A DNA stretch of 64,000 nt from Sphaerisporangium rubeum (GCF_014207705.1 NZ_JACHIU010000001.1:2348501-2412500), one strand, 5' to 3'. Positions 35,901 to 44,701 are shown, numbered from the stretch's first letter. Translations and numbers: made by a program. Notes: a model not told the origin generated them from the letters alone.

Positions 35901-38750
35901 CACATCATCAGCCAGGCCACGCAACGGCTCGGCGTCCCCGCCGGTCAGGCGCCGACCAACCTCGCCACCGCGAGCCTGCGTGAGCTCGGCGAGGCGCTGG
36001 ACGAGCTGGCCAAGGGTGCCAAGGACGGCACCGCGGTGAGCACCACGATCGCCGGCGCCGAAGCCTGGTCGCGGCCGTTCACCGTGGACCTCGACGAGGT
36101 GCGCCTGCCGGTGCGGACCGCGCCGCGCGAGGAGGGCCGCTGGCAGGTCTACGCGCCGGAGTCCGCGATCGCCGAGCCGCTGCGGCAGGCGCTCGAACGG
36201 GAGAACCTCGGGTCAGGCGTGCTGGTGTGCCTGCCGCAGGACTGCGCCGAGGAACACCTCACGCAGGCCCTGCTCGGCGCGCAGAAGGCGTTCGGCGGCG
36301 GCCCCGGCACGCGGTTCGTGCTGGTGCAGCACGGACGCGGCGCGGCGGGCCTGGCCAAGACGCTGTCGCTGGAGGCGCCGCACCTGCGCGTCACCATCGT
36401 CCACCTGCCGTCCGCCGCCGACGCCACGGCGCGGGTGGTGGCCGAGGTGGCCGCGACCACCCGGTACGCCGAGGTGTACTACGACGAGGCCGGCACGCGG
36501 CGCGTCCCGACCATGCGCGCCATGCCGGTGCGCGCCGCCGTCACCGAGCAGCCGCTCGGCGAAGGCGACGTGCTGCTGGTCACCGGCGGCGGCAAGGGCA
36601 TCACCGCCGAGTGCGCGCTGGCCGTGGCCGCCGACACCGGCGCGGCCCTCGCCGTGCTCGGCCGCTCCGACCCCGCCGGGGACCCGGAGCTCGCCGAGAA
36701 CCTCCGGCGCATGGCCGAGAACGGCACCGCCGTGCACTACGCGCGTGCCGACGTCACCGACGCCGACGCGGTGCGCCGCGCCGTCGCCGAGGTGGAGACC
36801 GTGCTCGGGCCCGTCACGGCGGTGCTGCACGGCGCCGGCCGCAACGAGCCCGCCGGGATCGCGAGCCTCGACGCGGCCGCGTTCCGCCGCACGTTCGCCC
36901 CCAAGATCGACGGCCTGCGCAACGTGCTCGGCGCCGTGGACGAGGGACGGCTGCGGCTGCTGGTGACGTTCGGCAGCATCATCGGCCGGGCCGGGCTGCA
37001 CGGCGAGGCGCACTACGCCACCGCCAACGAGTGGCTCGCCGAGCTGACCCGCGAGGCGGGGGAGCGCAACCCCGGTCTCCGCGTCATCTGCATGGAATGG
37101 TCGGTCTGGTCCGACGTCGGCATGGGGGAACGCCTGTCGGTGGTGGACGGACTGGCCCGCAAGGGTGTCACGGCGATCTCGCCGGAGCACGGTGTCGCCA
37201 TCATGCGGCGGCTGGTGTCCGACCCGGCGACGCCGCCGGTCGTGGTCGTCAGCGGCCGTACCGAGGGCATCGACACCGTCAGGTACGACCTGCCGGCGCT
37301 GCCGCTGCTGCGGTTCGTCGAGAAACCGCTGATCCGCTACCACGGCGTGGAGCTGGTCACCGAGGTCGAGATGAGCGCGGGGACGGACCTGTACCTGGCC
37401 GACCACCTGCTCGACGGCAACCTGCTGTTCCCCGCGGTGTTCGGCATGGAGGCCATGGCGCAGGCCGCCGCGGCCGTCACGGGCCGCGACGTCGCGCCGG
37501 TCATCGAGTCGGCCGAGTTCATGCGGCCGATCATCGTGCCGCCGGCCGGCAGCGGCACCATCAGGGTCGCCGCCACCGTCGTCGACGACGACACGGTGCG
37601 GGTCGCCATCCGCAGCGCGGAGACCGGCTTCGACGTCGACCACTTCCGCGCCACGCTGCGGCTCACCGGGGAAGGCGCGCCGGAAGGCGCACCCGACCAG
37701 GCCGCCGACGGCCTGCCGCCGGTGCCGATGGACCCCGCCACCGAACTGTACGGCGACGTGCTGTTCCAAGGCGGCAGGTTCCACCGGTTGCGCCGTTACC
37801 ACAGAGGCGCCGCACGCCACGTCGACGCCGACGTGGCCGCGCTGGACGCGCCGGACTGGTTCGCCGGGTACCTCCCCGGTGAGCTGCTGCTCGGCGACCC
37901 CGGCATGCGCGACGCTCTCATGCACGGCAACCAGGTCTGCGTGCCGGACGCCACGCTCCTGCCGGTCGGCGTGGAGCGCATCCACCCCGGCGGCGCGGCC
38001 CTGGCCGCGGCCGGCGAGCTGCGGTACTGCGCCACCGAGCGCAGCCGCGACGGCGACACCTACTTCTACGACATCGCGGTGCGCACCCCCGCAGGCGACG
38101 TCGTGGAACGCTGGGAGGGCCTGCGGCTGCAGGCGGTGCGCAAGAAGGACGGACGCGGCCCCTGGCTCGCGCCGCTCCTCGGGTCGTACCTGGAGCGCAC
38201 CCTGGAGGACCTCACCGGCACCAGGGTCGCCATCGCCGTGGAACCGCACACCGGTGAGGCCACCGAGCAGGACCGCACCCTGGTCGCGGCCGGCCGCGCG
38301 CTCGCCGGGCCCGCGGAGATCGGCTTCGCGGCGGACGGCAGGCCCCTGCCGTACGACGGCCGCACGGTGTCGGCGGCGCACGGCGCCGGCGTCACCCTGG
38401 CCGCCGTCGCGGCGGACTCAGGGCCGCTCGGCTGCGACGTCACCCCGGTCACCGGGGGGACGGCCGCCGAGTGGGCCGAACGGCTCGGGGAGCGTGCCGC
38501 GCTCGCCGGCGAGGTGGCCGCGGCGACCGGCGAGTCGCCGGACGTGGCGGGTGCGCGTGTGCTCGCCGCCATCGGCTGCCTCACCGCCGCCGGCGTCGGC
38601 GACGCCGTACCCCTCACCCTCACCCCGGCGGGGCGGGACGCGTGGGTCGTCCTCGCCGCGGGAGACACGCGGATCGCGACGCTCGTCACGACCCTGCGGG
38701 ACGCTCCCCAGCCGGTGGTGTTCGCACTCCTCACCGAAGGGCGGTCCTAG
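32970..38750 (+). CDS. pksE: Enediyne iterative type I polyketide synthase PksE
   Basis: 1926 residues, the standard length. Domains in order: KS (about 1-460; active Cys211 in VDGACSSS, EGHGTGT and GHAKAAAG histidines); AT (about 575-880; FPGQGSGRG, GHSLGE with Ser655); ACP (about 935-1010; attachment serine in LHLSS, Ser972 or 973); KR (about 1195-1450; TGGGKG from Thr1205, Tyr1349 and Asn1353); DH (about 1470-1700; His1479 in HLLDGNLLFP); C-terminal PPTase (about 1720-1926; CDVTPV, Asp1823) that self-phosphopantetheinylates. It builds a linear polyene from acetyl/malonyl-CoA, released by the thioesterase encoded 4 bp downstream and cyclised to the warhead. All catalytic residues are present. 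Confidence 0.97.
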   Translation: MTRIAIVGMACRYPDAASPKELWENALAGRRAFRRLPDVRMRSEDYWDPDPGTPDRFYARTAAVIEGYEFDRIGYKIAGSTYRSTDLTHWLALDMAGRALADAGFPGAEGLPRERTGVVVGNTLTGEFTRANVMRLRWPYVRRTVGAALKDQGWDDDRLERFLADLEAGYKAPFPAIDEDTLAGGLSNTIAGRICNHFDLNGGGYTVDGACSSSLLSVTTACKALIDGDVDVAIAGGVDLSIDPFEIVGFAKTGALARSEMRLYDRDSNGFWPGEGCGMIVLMREADAVEQRRRVYASVAGYGISSDGKGGMTRPEVSGYQLALSRAYERAGFGMDTVELFEGHGTGTAVGDLTELTALSRSRAAAGPAERPAVVTSIKGMIGHAKAAAGVAGLIKAAMAVHEQVLPPAIGCVEPHKVLTEDGAALRVLRNAEPWPSGAPVRAGVTAMGFGGINTHVVLERSGPRRRVPLTSRTRQLLRAVQDRELLTFDAASPEGLRQRLTEVAAFAATVSYAQLADLAATLQSELRDLPYRAAVVVTSPQDAEQQIQKVVEALDAGETRLLATGGRAFLGHAEGPGRVGYLFPGQGSGRGTSGGALRRRFAEVEEIYEEAALPSGGDTVATAVAQPRIVTGSMAGLRALSLLGVEADVALGHSLGELSALQWAGAMDETTLLRIAALRGKAMTEHSASGTMAGLRAAPEVVADLLIGLPVVIAGYNGPDQTVIAGPVDAVEAVGRRAAEAGLTCTALAVSHAFHSPLVAPAAEEFGAALADEEFGPVTRRVVSTVTGQMLAPATDVPALLRRQITDPVLFSQAVQLAAKDIDLFVEVGPGRVLSGLASSVSDVPAVALDTDDESLAGLLRVAAAAYVTGVPVVLEELFHGRLTRPLEVGTEFSFFASPVEQAPLIGVGARTVVPAQRPAPAAVPAAPAVGEEPAGESSIDLLRRLAAERAELPLEMVREDSRPLDELHLSSVTVMHIISQATQRLGVPAGQAPTNLATASLRELGEALDELAKGAKDGTAVSTTIAGAEAWSRPFTVDLDEVRLPVRTAPREEGRWQVYAPESAIAEPLRQALERENLGSGVLVCLPQDCAEEHLTQALLGAQKAFGGGPGTRFVLVQHGRGAAGLAKTLSLEAPHLRVTIVHLPSAADATARVVAEVAATTRYAEVYYDEAGTRRVPTMRAMPVRAAVTEQPLGEGDVLLVTGGGKGITAECALAVAADTGAALAVLGRSDPAGDPELAENLRRMAENGTAVHYARADVTDADAVRRAVAEVETVLGPVTAVLHGAGRNEPAGIASLDAAAFRRTFAPKIDGLRNVLGAVDEGRLRLLVTFGSIIGRAGLHGEAHYATANEWLAELTREAGERNPGLRVICMEWSVWSDVGMGERLSVVDGLARKGVTAISPEHGVAIMRRLVSDPATPPVVVVSGRTEGIDTVRYDLPALPLLRFVEKPLIRYHGVELVTEVEMSAGTDLYLADHLLDGNLLFPAVFGMEAMAQAAAAVTGRDVAPVIESAEFMRPIIVPPAGSGTIRVAATVVDDDTVRVAIRSAETGFDVDHFRATLRLTGEGAPEGAPDQAADGLPPVPMDPATELYGDVLFQGGRFHRLRRYHRGAARHVDADVAALDAPDWFAGYLPGELLLGDPGMRDALMHGNQVCVPDATLLPVGVERIHPGGAALAAAGELRYCATERSRDGDTYFYDIAVRTPAGDVVERWEGLRLQAVRKKDGRGPWLAPLLGSYLERTLEDLTGTRVAIAVEPHTGEATEQDRTLVAAGRALAGPAEIGFAADGRPLPYDGRTVSAAHGAGVTLAAVAADSGPLGCDVTPVTGGTAAEWAERLGERAALAGEVAAATGESPDVAGARVLAAIGCLTAAGVGDAVPLTLTPAGRDAWVVLAAGDTRIATLVTTLRDAPQPVVFALLTEGRS

Positions 38751-38753
38751 GCC

Positions 38754-39191
38754 ATGGCCGGGAGCAACTACTTCGAGTACCAGCACACGGTGGGGTTCGA
38801 GGAGACCAACCTCGTCGGCAACGTGTACTACGTGAACTACCTGCGCTGGCAGGGCCGGTGCCGCGAGCTGTTCCTCAAGGAACGCGCGCCTGCGGTGCTG
38901 GCGGAGCTCCAGGACGACCTGAAGCTGTTCACGCTGAAGGTCGACTGCGAGTTCTTCGCCGAGATCACGGCGTTCGACGAGCTGTCCATCAGGATGCGCC
39001 TGCACGACCTGGCGCAGACCCAGGTCGAGTTCACCTTCGACTACGTGCGGCTGGACCCCGGCGACGGCGGCGAGACCCTCATCGCCAGGGGACGGCAGCG
39101 CGTGGCCTGCATGCGCGGACCCAACACCCGCACGGTCCCGGCCAGGGTTCCCGAGTCCCTGGTCGCGGCCCTCGAACCGTACGCCGCGTAG
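38754..39191 (+). CDS. Enediyne hot-dog thioesterase (TEBC; SgcE10/CalE7 type)
   Basis: 145 residues. The segment GFEETNLVGNVYYVNYLRWQGRCRE (about 14-38) is the distinctive active-site region of the enediyne thioesterase family, where Asn, Tyr and Arg replace the usual Asp of 4-hydroxybenzoyl-CoA thioesterases. The body LKVDCEFFAEITAFDELSIRMRL and VEFTFDYVRL completes the hot-dog fold. It hydrolyses, and may decarboxylate, the PksE-bound polyene. Only 3 bp separate it from the pksE stop, so it is translationally linked. Confidence 0.95.
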   Translation: MAGSNYFEYQHTVGFEETNLVGNVYYVNYLRWQGRCRELFLKERAPAVLAELQDDLKLFTLKVDCEFFAEITAFDELSIRMRLHDLAQTQVEFTFDYVRLDPGDGGETLIARGRQRVACMRGPNTRTVPARVPESLVAALEPYAA

Positions 39192-39210
39192 GCGAGCCAG
39201 GAGGTAGCAC

Positions 39211-39750
39211 GTGAAACTCAGCGACACCGTGCCCTTTCGCGAGGTGACGGACGTCAAGACCCTGCGGCGCGCGTTCGGGACGTTCGCCACCGGCGTCACG
39301 GTGGTGACCACCGGCGGGACGAACCCGCACGCCATGACCGCCAACTCCTTCACCTCGGTATCGCTCGACCCGCCGCTCGTGCTGATCTGCGTGGACCGTG
39401 GCGCCGTCATGCACCAGTGCCTGAGCGAGGCCGGCGCGTTCGGGGTGTCGGTGCTCGCCGCGCACCAGGAACCGGTGGCGATGCACTTCGCCAACCGCTG
39501 GCGCACCCTCGGCGCGGCGCAGTTCGACGCGGTCGACTGGCTTCCCGGCGAGGCGACCGGCGTGCCGCTGCTCAGCGGCACGCTGGCCAGCTTCGAGTGC
39601 GAGCTGTGGCGCACCTACGACGGCGGCGACCACACCATCTTCATCGGCAAGGTGCTGTCGCTGCACCAGCAGACCGACCAGGAGGCGCTGCTCGTGGTCA
39701 AGGGCCGGTTCCGGCAGGTCGGGCCGGACTGGAGCGAGGTGATCACATGA
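39211..39750 (+). CDS. Flavin reductase (SgcE6-like)
   Basis: 179 residues, GTG start at 39211 preceded by AGGAGG. It has the flavin-reductase-like FMN-binding split barrel: LRRAFGTFATGVTVVTT, AMTANSFTSVSLDPPLVLICV, FGVSVLAAHQEPVAMHFA and FECELWRTYDGGDHTIFIGKV. In the C-1027 cluster such an enzyme supplies reduced flavin to a two-component monooxygenase acting on the peripheral amino acid moiety. No matching flavin monooxygenase was found in this window, so the partner may lie beyond the right edge. It overlaps the P450 start. Confidence 0.9.
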   Translation: MKLSDTVPFREVTDVKTLRRAFGTFATGVTVVTTGGTNPHAMTANSFTSVSLDPPLVLICVDRGAVMHQCLSEAGAFGVSVLAAHQEPVAMHFANRWRTLGAAQFDAVDWLPGEATGVPLLSGTLASFECELWRTYDGGDHTIFIGKVLSLHQQTDQEALLVVKGRFRQVGPDWSEVIT

Positions 39751-41147
39751 CGGCCGGCGGGACGCGCCGGGTGCCGCCCGGCCCGCCCCGCTGGGCCGGG
39801 CCCGCGCTGTACCGCAGGCTGGTCGGGGACCGGCTCGGGCTGATGTCGGTGGCCGCGTCGTACGGCGACGCGACGCTGCTCCGGATCGGGCCGAAGAAGA
39901 TGTACTTCTTCAACCACCCCGACCACGTCAAGCACGTGCTCACCGACAACGCCGCCAACTACCACAAAGGCGTGGGGCTGGTGCAGGCGCGGCGCGCCAT
40001 CGGTGACGGGCTGCTGACCAGCGAAGGCGACCTGTGGCGCAAGCAGCGCCGCATGATCCAGCCGGTGTTCCAGAACAAGCGGATCTCCCAGCAGGCCGGC
40101 GTCATCGCCGCCGAGGCCGCCACACTGGTGGACCGGCTGCGGGCCCACGAGGGCAAGGGGCCCGTGGACGTCGTCAACGAGATGACGGGGCTCAGCCTCG
40201 GCGTGCTCGGCCGCACCCTGCTGGACGCCGACCTCGGCGCGTTCGGCGGCATCGGGCAGTCGTTCGAGGCCGTGCAGGACCAGGCGATGTTCGAGCTCGT
40301 GACACTCGGCATGGTGCCGCTGTGGACGCCGCTGCCGAAGCAACGGCGTTTCCGCAGGGCCCGCGCCGAGCTGCAGCGTGTCGTCGACCACCTGACGGCC
40401 GAGCGCCTCGCGCGCACCGGCGCCACGGGGGACGACGTCATCTCGCGGCTCATCGTGTCGACGCGCGAGGAGGCCGACGCGCGTGTCGGCCGCAAGCGGA
40501 TGCGCGACGAGCTGGTCACGCTGCTGCTCGCCGGCCACGAGACGACCGCGAGCACGCTGTCGTGGACGTTCTCGCTGCTCGACCGGCACCCCGAGGTGCG
40601 GGAACGGCTGCACGAGGAGGCCGTCGCGGTGCTCGGCGACCGGCTGCCGGTCTACGAGGACCTGCACCGGCTGCGGTACACCGCGATGGTCGTCGAGGAG
40701 GTCATGCGGCTGTACCCGCCGGTGTGGATGCTGCCGCGTGAGGCCCAGGCCGACGACGTGGTCGGCGGGTACCACGTGCCGGCCGGGTCGGACGTGCTGA
40801 TCAGCCCCTACACGCTGCATCGGCACCCCGCCTTCTGGGACGAGCCCGAGCGGTTCGACCCCGACAGGTTCGACCCCGACCGGCCCTCCAGCCGGCCGAG
40901 GTACGCGCACATCCCGTTCGGCGCGGGGCCTCGGTTCTGCGTCGGCAACCACCTCGGGATGATGGAGGCCACGTTCGTGATCGCCATGGTCGCGCGGGAC
41001 CTGCGGCTCGCCACGGTCCCCGGGTACAAGGTCGTGCCCGAGCCCATGCTGTCGCTGCGCATCCGCGGCGGCCTGCCGATGACCGTCCACCCCGCGCGGG
41101 GGTCGTCCTCCGCGCGCGGACGGCAGGTGGCGGGCCTCGCCGGCTGA
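39747..41147 (+). CDS. Cytochrome P450 (enediyne-associated)
   Basis: 466 residues. The I-helix motif is AGHETTAST, the ExxR motif is in VVEEVMRLYPPVWMLPR, and the haem-binding loop FGAGPRFCVGNH carries the axial Cys. The length and WXXXR-type DLWRKQRRMIQPVF are closer to the CYP102/CYP4-like heads than to typical short Streptomyces P450s. ATG 39747 overlaps the stop of the flavin reductase. A P450 in this place is a regular member of nine-membered enediyne clusters, presumably oxidising the warhead or a precursor. Followed by a strong hairpin. Confidence 0.93.
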   Translation: MTAGGTRRVPPGPPRWAGPALYRRLVGDRLGLMSVAASYGDATLLRIGPKKMYFFNHPDHVKHVLTDNAANYHKGVGLVQARRAIGDGLLTSEGDLWRKQRRMIQPVFQNKRISQQAGVIAAEAATLVDRLRAHEGKGPVDVVNEMTGLSLGVLGRTLLDADLGAFGGIGQSFEAVQDQAMFELVTLGMVPLWTPLPKQRRFRRARAELQRVVDHLTAERLARTGATGDDVISRLIVSTREEADARVGRKRMRDELVTLLLAGHETTASTLSWTFSLLDRHPEVRERLHEEAVAVLGDRLPVYEDLHRLRYTAMVVEEVMRLYPPVWMLPREAQADDVVGGYHVPAGSDVLISPYTLHRHPAFWDEPERFDPDRFDPDRPSSRPRYAHIPFGAGPRFCVGNHLGMMEATFVIAMVARDLRLATVPGYKVVPEPMLSLRIRGGLPMTVHPARGSSSARGRQVAGLAG

Positions 41148-41161
41148 TACGGCAACGCGAA

Positions 41162-41192
41162 CGCCGCCCGGACCGTCACGGTCCGGGCGGCG
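41162..41192. terminator. Bidirectional terminator hairpin
   Basis: Perfect 13-bp stem, CGCCGCCCGGACC (41162-41174) with GGTCCGGGCGGCG (41180-41192), and a 5-nt loop. It lies between the convergent P450 and AraC genes and closes the pksE operon. Confidence 0.8.
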
Positions 41193-41211
41193 TCTTCGTG
41201 TACGCGGGTGC

Positions 41212-41979
41212 TCAGCCCGCCTGGCGTACCGCCTCGTTCAGCAGGTCGCGCAGCGCGAGCAGCACCGGCGGGTCGAAGGGACGCATCGGACGCAGCTGCA
41301 CGTCCGCCGGTCGTGGCACCGTGCCGGGACGGATCGTGATGGGCCCGTGCCGGCCGACGCAGAGCGCCTCGTCGCCGCCTGGCGCGTGGTCCATCGCGTC
41401 CTCGCGGCCCGCGGCCACCGACTGCGCGATCAGATGCCATTCCCCCTGGGGGACGTCCTCCAGCACGTAGGGGCCCGGCCGGTTCAAGATCGTGTACCGG
41501 ACGGGCCGACCCTCCAGGATGCGGTCGGGGAACAGGCCGGCGAACACCGGCCGGTCGAGCAGGGGTGAGGTGATGGCGCCGCGCACGGTCGAGGTGAAGC
41601 CGTTCCTCGTGCCGTTGCGTGCGCCGGCCAGGGCCGTCCCCGGCACCGCTCCCTCCAGTTGCCGGTACTTCGTCGGCGAGACACCCACGCTGCTGGTGAA
41701 CCGCGAGCTGAACGTCCCGACGCTGGAGTACCCGACCCGGTGACTGATGTCGGTCACCGTCAGCGACGTCGAGGCGAGCAGCCGTTTGGCCTCCTGCAGC
41801 CGCACGGCGGACAGAAAACGGCCAGGGGACAGACCCGTGACACGTTGGAAAACCCGTGAGAAGTGGAACTTGCTGAACATCGCCGTGCGTGCCATGTCGT
41901 TGATGGTGAGTTGTTCACTGAGGTTCTCGTGCATGCTTTTGACGACACGCATGACGGCCTGTTCGAGTTCCTTCTCCAT
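41212..41979 (-). CDS. AraC-family regulator within the enediyne cluster
   Basis: 255 residues. Unusually for the family, the two HTH motifs are N-terminal (residues about 8-105: LTINDMARTAMFSKFHFSRVFQRVTG, RLLASTSLTVTDISHRVGYSSVGTFSSRFTSSVG). The C-terminal 130 residues (from about 120) form an unassigned domain containing PYVLEDVPQGEWHLIAQS, possibly ligand-binding. ATG 41979 has GGGAGGAG just upstream. It is divergent from the DUF5987/GMC operon over 372 bp and convergent with pksE. AraC-type regulators (SgcR2-like) are activators in other enediyne clusters, so pathway control is likely. Confidence 0.87.
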   Translation of the reverse strand: MEKELEQAVMRVVKSMHENLSEQLTINDMARTAMFSKFHFSRVFQRVTGLSPGRFLSAVRLQEAKRLLASTSLTVTDISHRVGYSSVGTFSSRFTSSVGVSPTKYRQLEGAVPGTALAGARNGTRNGFTSTVRGAITSPLLDRPVFAGLFPDRILEGRPVRYTILNRPGPYVLEDVPQGEWHLIAQSVAAGREDAMDHAPGGDEALCVGRHGPITIRPGTVPRPADVQLRPMRPFDPPVLLALRDLLNEAVRQAG

Positions 41980-42351
41980 CGCTCCTCCCGCGCATCGGAG
42001 GTGAAACACGCCCGCCTGGACCGGACGGGGGAAATGATTGATTTCCGCCCGTATTTGGTGTGCGACCCGGGAAATGAGCCCGAACACGCCACATCAACAG
42101 CACGGAGCCGATGACATCAACAATTGGCTTCAGGGGCCTCAGGGACAACCCCTACTCGCCCCCTGCCTGCTGATATGCGCCGCATCGCGCCTGAAAAAGG
42201 GCCTGTTCGATAGCCGGAACCGGCACCCGGATAGCGGCATCAGGGTCACCCCAGTCAATGCCCGCAGGGCAACGCGGAAGATGCGGACGCCGGAGGCCGA
42301 GCCGACGATGTACGAGTACCCAGAGGGACTTCACGCGTGAGGAAAACGCCT
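41980..42351. other. Divergent promoter region between AraC gene and DUF5987 operon
   Basis: About 370 bp without a credible gene; the short frames in it lack ribosome-binding sites. It is somewhat less GC-rich than flanking genes, as expected of regulatory DNA. No clear palindrome was recognised, but it should hold promoters for both the AraC regulator and the DUF5987-GMC operon. Confidence 0.4.
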
Positions 42352-42912
42352 ATGCGTACCCCAGAGGAAGAGCTGCGGACGATGACGCTTGAGGCGTTCG
42401 CGGACACCATCGTCCCCGGCGAGAAGCGTTCTCCTGGCGACCGTTCCGTCGCCGGCGCGTCCACCGGTGGAGGCGCCGTGCAGGCCGGCGCCATCGAATT
42501 GCTCGAATGGGACGCCACCGGTCTCACCGAGGGCCTTGACGGTTTCTCGTCCGCGCTCGACGCGCACGCCACGAACTACGCCGCCGAGCGCGGCGTCACT
42601 CTCGATGACAGCGTGCCACCCTTCGTGGCGCTCGACTTCGCGCAGCGCACCGAGCTGGTGCGCATTCTCACCACCCCGGGCCACCCCGAGAAGGCGCTGT
42701 GGGTCAGCCTCGCGCTGTTCAGCAACATGGCCTTCGACTCGGCGGCCCACATGCACACCGTCGACGCGCTCGCCGCGGGGCACCCCGGTCTGCTGGCGCT
42801 CGGCATCGAGAAGCCGGGCCCCGACGGGCTGTGGCGTTTCCCCGAGTTCTCCTACGGCCGCGAGCTGGCCGACCTGCACCCGGACACCACCCCCTCAGGG
42901 AGCCCCGCATGA
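42352..42912 (+). CDS. DUF5987 family protein (enediyne-associated)
   Basis: 186 residues starting MRTPEEELRTMTLEAFADTIVPGEKRSPGD, a beginning shared with the gluconate dehydrogenase subunit 3-like/DUF5987 proteins that accompany GMC oxidoreductases. VALDFAQRTELVRILTTPGHPEKALWVSLALFSNMAFDSAAH is the helical core. ATG 42352 is preferred over GTG 42337 because GAGGA lies 8 nt before it. It overlaps the GMC gene by ATGA. It probably acts as small subunit or chaperone for that oxidase. The pair is regularly found in nine-membered enediyne clusters. Confidence 0.8.
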   Translation: MRTPEEELRTMTLEAFADTIVPGEKRSPGDRSVAGASTGGGAVQAGAIELLEWDATGLTEGLDGFSSALDAHATNYAAERGVTLDDSVPPFVALDFAQRTELVRILTTPGHPEKALWVSLALFSNMAFDSAAHMHTVDALAAGHPGLLALGIEKPGPDGLWRFPEFSYGRELADLHPDTTPSGSPA

Positions 42913-44564
42913 CCGGCATCGAACGCACCGACGTCCTCGTCGTCGGCAGCGGCTTCGGCGGCGCCATCGCCGCCTACCACCTCGCGGCCGGCGGCGCCAA
43001 GGTCGTCGTGCTGGAACGCGGCCCCTGGCTGAACGGCGAGGACTTCGACCAGGACTACAAGCTCGGCTCGTCCTACACCCGCGCGTTCGACTTCGTGGTC
43101 GGCGACGGCATGAGCATCCTCGGCGGCAACTGCGTCGGCGGCGGCAGCGTCGTGTACTTCGCCGCGATGCCGCGCGCGCCGCGTTTCGTGTTCGAACGGC
43201 ACGGCAGCATCGGCCGCCGCATGTGGCCGTCCGCGGTCAGTCGCGACACCCTCGAACCGTGGTACGACCGGGTCGCCGAGTCCATCCCGATCACGCAGCA
43301 GACCTGGACCGACGTGCCGTACGCCGGCGGGCTGTGGGCCGCGGCCTGCAACCACGCCGGCCGCACCGCCAACCCCGTGCCGGCGGCCATCGACACCACC
43401 AAGTGCGTCAACTGCAACTGGATGATGGCCGGGTGCCGCTTCGACGCCAAGAAGTCGCTGCTGTTCACCTACCTGCCGGCGGCGCTGGCGCACGGCGCCG
43501 AGATCCGGCCGCTGCACGAGGTGCAGAAGATCGAGCGCAACCACGACGGCTCGTACCGCGTGCACTACGACCTGATGGACGAGGAGGACTACCGTCTCAG
43601 GTCGGACGGCGGCGCGATCGACGCCAAGATCATCGTGCTGGCCGCCGGCGCCGGCGCCACCCCCGTCATCCTGCAGCGCAGCGAGCCGACCCTCGGCACC
43701 ATGCCGCACGCCGTGGGCCGGTACTTCTCCGGCAACGGCGAACGCCTCAACACCGCGATTCTCAACGAGGACAAGGTCCGCGAGGTCCTCGGCCTGGAAC
43801 GCGGCGACGGCCTGGCCTACGAGGCCAACCAGATCGGCAAGGGCCCCGTGGTCGCCAACTGGGACCGCCTCGACGGCTCCCTGCCGGAGTACGAGCGCTT
43901 CTCCCTGGAGCAGCTCTACTTCCCGCCGGGCCTCGGCACCATCCTCGCGCAGGTCCCCGGCGCGCAGGGCCCGAGCTGGTTCGGCGTCGACAAGAAGGAG
44001 ATGCTGAAGCGCTGGCGCTCCTGGCTGATCATCTTCCAGATGACCGAGGACGACAACGAGGGAGTCTTCGGCCCTCCACCGGCCAAGGGCAACGCCGACC
44101 GCCTCTCCCAGCAGATGCTCGGAGTGGGCCGCCTCCGCTACGACCCCACCCCCAACACCCTGCGCGGCTGGGCCCTCGCCGACGCCGAGTGCAAGGACAT
44201 CCTGGAGCGCGACGGCCTCGCCGAGGTCGCCGCCTGGACCAACGACGTGGTAGGCGCCTACACCGTCCACCCGTTGGCCTCCTGCCGCATCGGCGACGAC
44301 CCCGCCACCTCGGCCCTCGACGACCGCCACGAACTCCGCGGCCACCCCGGCATCTTCGTGACGGACGGCTCCGCCGTCCCCGGAGCCCTGACCGTCAACC
44401 CCGCCATGACCATCTCGGCCCTGGCCGAACGCGCCATCCCCGCCATAGTCCAGGCGGCCCAGGACCGAGGCGTCGACGTCACCTACGGCGCACCGGCCCC
44501 CGACGGCTCCACCAACGGCCGCCGCGGCGTCGCCGACCTCCTCCCGGCACTCACCCGCCGCTAG
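42909..44564 (+). CDS. GMC-family FAD oxidoreductase (enediyne-associated)
   Basis: 551 residues. The FAD dinucleotide motif VVGSGFGGAIAAYHLAAGGAKVVVLERG is at residues 10-37. SILGGNCVGGGSVVYFAAMPR matches the second FAD contact of the cholesterol-oxidase-like GMC branch, and CVNCNWMMAGCRFDAKKS is a Cys-rich loop. The end (HPLASCRIGDD, then GIFVTDGSAVPGALTVNPAMTISALAERA) is the conserved FAD/substrate domain with the active His. It is likely to oxidise an alcohol or ring carbon during warhead tailoring (SgcE9-like). Translationally coupled to the DUF5987 gene. Confidence 0.92.
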   Translation: MTGIERTDVLVVGSGFGGAIAAYHLAAGGAKVVVLERGPWLNGEDFDQDYKLGSSYTRAFDFVVGDGMSILGGNCVGGGSVVYFAAMPRAPRFVFERHGSIGRRMWPSAVSRDTLEPWYDRVAESIPITQQTWTDVPYAGGLWAAACNHAGRTANPVPAAIDTTKCVNCNWMMAGCRFDAKKSLLFTYLPAALAHGAEIRPLHEVQKIERNHDGSYRVHYDLMDEEDYRLRSDGGAIDAKIIVLAAGAGATPVILQRSEPTLGTMPHAVGRYFSGNGERLNTAILNEDKVREVLGLERGDGLAYEANQIGKGPVVANWDRLDGSLPEYERFSLEQLYFPPGLGTILAQVPGAQGPSWFGVDKKEMLKRWRSWLIIFQMTEDDNEGVFGPPPAKGNADRLSQQMLGVGRLRYDPTPNTLRGWALADAECKDILERDGLAEVAAWTNDVVGAYTVHPLASCRIGDDPATSALDDRHELRGHPGIFVTDGSAVPGALTVNPAMTISALAERAIPAIVQAAQDRGVDVTYGAPAPDGSTNGRRGVADLLPALTRR

Positions 44565-44567
44565 GCC

Positions 44568-44597
44568 GGATCCGGGCCGGTCGGATCCGGGCCGGTC
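44568..44597. repeat. Tandem duplicate of a 15-bp unit after the GMC gene
   Basis: GGATCCGGGCCGGTC occurs exactly twice, at 44568-44582 and 44583-44597. Further degenerate GGCCGGTCAGA(T/C)CCC copies follow. It may reflect slippage in a non-coding stretch. Confidence 0.6.
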
Positions 44598-44701
44598 AGA
44601 CCCCTGACGTTGAGATCGCGGTGTGTGAGGTCTTGGCCGGTCAGATCCCCCGATCGGTGAGGTCTCGATCGGGTCGGGTCTCCACCTGTGATGTCTGGGT
44701 C

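Noticed and set aside
32700-35924. A 1074-codon minus-strand open frame opposite pksE
   Set aside because: Shadow of the PKS reading frame; composition is low-complexity (Arg, Gly, Val, Leu) and it has no ribosome-binding site or motif.
42038-42340. Short frames between the AraC regulator and the DUF5987 gene
   Set aside because: No ribosome-binding site, no recognisable product, and they occupy an expected divergent promoter.
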